A DNA stretch of 13,671 nucleotides. It comes from Alphaproteobacteria bacterium (GTDB lineage: Bacteria > Pseudomonadota > Alphaproteobacteria > Rhizobiales > Rhizobiaceae). Position numbers and translations under genes: made by a program. Under the pieces are notes generated by a model that saw only the letters and a program-made list of their open reading frames with translations, had not been told where the DNA came from and ran no database searches. Positions 12,323-13,671 of this stretch are shown here, one piece after another. Position 1 is the stretch's first letter. Every line of letters begins with the position of its first letter. The stretch spans positions 1-13,671 of the forward strand of contig JAFKFE010000504.1 of the NCBI GenBank assembly GCA_017308345.1. The letters are read 5' to 3'.

Positions 12323-12828
12323 TGCTCAGCGCAAAGGTCATGCTGCTTGGCGATATGGGTGTGGGCAAGACGTCCATCATGTACCGCCTCGTGCACGATC
12401 GTTTCGACGGTGAATACAAATCCACGCTCGGTGTCGAGGTGCTCAGCTACGATGTCCCGGCCGATCCGGTTCGCGGGCGCGACGCGGCGCGGCTCGTTCT
12501 GTGGGACACCGACGGCGATTTCGGGACGCGCATTTTCGACACCGTTTACGTCACCGGCGCCTCGGCCGCGATCATCGTGTCGGACGTGACGCGCCCGCAA
12601 ACCGTGACGCGCATGGTCGAGCTGGTCCGCAGCTTCGAGGCGAGATTTCCGGGCAGGCCGTACAGGGCCCTCGTGAACAAGATCGATCTCGCCGAAGCCC
12701 CCGGCAGCGCCGAAGAGATCGGCCAGCTGCCGCGATCGAGCGTCAAGTTCGTCAGCGCCAAGAGCGGTGAGGGAATCGTGGACGCCTTTGCCGAGCTCGC
12801 CGAAACGATCCGGCGCCGGCAGCTGTAG
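12319..12828 (+). CDS. Rab/Ras-like small GTPase
   Basis: This 169-residue GTPase is a single domain. The P-loop is GDMGVGKTS (11-19), switch I contains Thr36 in YKSTLGVEV (Rab-like), G3 is WDTDGDFG (62-69), G4 is NKID (120-123) and G5 is SAK (146-148). The Gln that activates water in Ras (WDTAGQ) is Asp67 here, so intrinsic hydrolysis should be poor or use a residue supplied in trans. No C-terminal Cys prenylation motif or membrane segment is present, so it is cytosolic and probably recruited by the membrane protein encoded upstream, whose gene overlaps it by 4 nt (ATGA). ATG 12319 or 12322 could be the start. It belongs to the bacterial Ras-like group that includes MglA in a wide sense. Its cellular role is unknown. 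Confidence 0.92.
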   Translation: MMLSAKVMLLGDMGVGKTSIMYRLVHDRFDGEYKSTLGVEVLSYDVPADPVRGRDAARLVLWDTDGDFGTRIFDTVYVTGASAAIIVSDVTRPQTVTRMVELVRSFEARFPGRPYRALVNKIDLAEAPGSAEEIGQLPRSSVKFVSAKSGEGIVDAFAELAETIRRRQL

Positions 12829-12854
12829 ATTGGCCGGTGTGGCTCTGCCGGCTG

Positions 12855-13671
12855 TCAGTTCGAGACGATTTCGTAGTGAAGAACCTCGGCGCCGCCGAGC
12901 GACGATGTCCGTCCAGGCGAGATGACGCCGGAGCCGAAGAGGAGAATATCTTCGCGGCGCACGAATACTTCGTGGCCGGGTCCCATCGACACAAATGTGC
13001 CCGACGAGCTTCGCTCGATAAACCGGGCCTTGCCATTCGAGATGGTGAAGGTCGCGTGGTGCCGCGAGACCCAGGGCCGCTGGACGACGATATCGCATTC
13101 CGCAGACCGGCCGATCGTCACGAATTCGTTGTTTCGGCAGGATCGCAACTGATCTCCATAGCGGATAACCAAGCTGATCTGCCGCGGCGGGGCGGAGCGC
13201 CGGTCGACAAAGGTGCCCCGGCTGGCGATGTGCGTACTGATAATCCCATCGTCGCTCCCCAGGGTATAGACATCGAAGAGTTCCTGCTTCCCCTTGAAGG
13301 CCATTTTGTCGAGAAGCCGCAAGGCACCGCGGCTGCCCGGGGAAAGGGCCTCGAAGAAACTCTGGCTGATCAGCACCTCCCCGGGATTGGCCGTGCTGGA
13401 CATCCTTGCGGTGACATTGACAACGTCGCCGAATAGCGCGCCCCGCGCGCGAATGACCGCCCCGAAATGCAATCCGATACGGGCGCTCAACGGTCCTTTC
13501 GTCAGTTGGCTGCTGATTTGGCGGACAGCCCTGAGCGCCGCCTCCGGCCTGTCGAACAGGCTGAGCACGTCATCGCCCTTCGAGTAAATGAAATCGCCGC
13601 CGTGCCGGCCGGCGATCTCGCGTATCACGTCCAGGCAATCCGAGACTTGCTGCAAAGCGGCATCGTCGCCG
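12855..13671 (-). CDS. Class III nucleotide cyclase fused to FHA domain, N-terminus cut by window edge
   Basis: The minus frame is open to the right edge, so the start and the first metal-binding Asp are missing, probably some tens of residues. The cyclase part shows HGGDFIYSKGDDVLSLF with the second metal Asp, RIGLHFGAV, and GDVVNVTARM with the catalytic Asn and Arg. The two purine-selecting positions look altered: Tyr where the Lys stands in HGGRVVKTIGD, and Ala where Asp or Thr normally precedes LFGD-VN. The C-terminal FHA domain runs from NEFVTIGRSAECDIVVQ through WVSRHHATF to SSSGTFVSMGPG, with the Arg, Ser and His residues needed for phospho-Thr binding. It should be a cytosolic signalling protein. 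It converges on the GTPase gene with a 26-bp gap. Cyclase and FHA families are firm; the product is uncertain. Confidence 0.9.
   Translation of the reverse strand, partial: GDDAALQQVSDCLDVIREIAGRHGGDFIYSKGDDVLSLFDRPEAALRAVRQISSQLTKGPLSARIGLHFGAVIRARGALFGDVVNVTARMSSTANPGEVLISQSFFEALSPGSRGALRLLDKMAFKGKQELFDVYTLGSDDGIISTHIASRGTFVDRRSAPPRQISLVIRYGDQLRSCRNNEFVTIGRSAECDIVVQRPWVSRHHATFTISNGKARFIERSSSGTFVSMGPGHEVFVRREDILLFGSGVISPGRTSSLGGAEVLHYEIVSN

Noticed and set aside
1..13671. CRISPR array, insertion sequence or prophage genes
   Set aside because: No regularly spaced repeats, transposase, integrase or phage structural motifs were found in any frame.

Overview
The window reads as chromosomal DNA from a GC-rich alphaproteobacterium, most likely of the order Hyphomicrobiales (Bradyrhizobium/Mesorhizobium-like). 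The reasons are a DUF2865 secreted protein, DUF2853 and YidB-like proteins, CtrA-type TTAA-N7-TTAAC sites, and an intergenic palindrome (GCATGATG-CCGAAAA ... TTTTCGG ... CATCATGC) of a type I remember as common in that order. Family names come from reading the translations; no database search was possible. No tRNA, rRNA, CRISPR array or transposase gene was seen.

Left part (1-5618). A PAS-domain signalling protein runs off the left edge on the minus strand, with a CtrA-like site in its upstream region. It is followed by a small predicted lipoprotein (+), a DUF2865 secreted protein (-), a 73-residue hypothetical protein (+) and a small secreted TonB/TolA-C-terminus-like protein (-). Then come a repeat-bearing gap, a two-gene minus-strand operon (VOC-fold protein then glutathione S-transferase with a histone-H1-like tail) and an orphan XRE-type regulator that resembles an antitoxin.

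Middle part (5718-9744). A NarL/LuxR-type two-component system (soluble histidine kinase, then response regulator, overlapping by 4 nt) is read on the plus strand. Facing it on the minus strand is a loose cluster: YidB-like protein, DUF2853 protein, membrane diguanylate cyclase and a 66-residue helical protein.

Right part (9745-13671). A tightly coupled plus-strand operon encodes a short coiled-coil protein, a 605-residue single-pass membrane protein and a Rab/Ras-like small GTPase. The membrane protein has a cytosolic domain that looks longin/roadblock-like and a periplasmic OmpA-type peptidoglycan-binding domain. Converging on this operon is a class III nucleotide cyclase fused to an FHA domain, cut by the right edge.

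The most interesting point is that the promoter of the two-component system and the divergent promoter between the YidB-like gene and the GTPase operon carry nearly the same 45-46 bp double operator: two TGAC-GAAA-GTCA palindromes about two helical turns apart. This suggests that the response regulator controls its own operon and also the GTPase/OmpA envelope module, the YidB cluster, or both. The GTPase lacks the catalytic Gln of Ras, and the neighbouring membrane protein may carry the domain that senses or completes it. I regard this as a candidate undescribed trans-envelope GTPase system.
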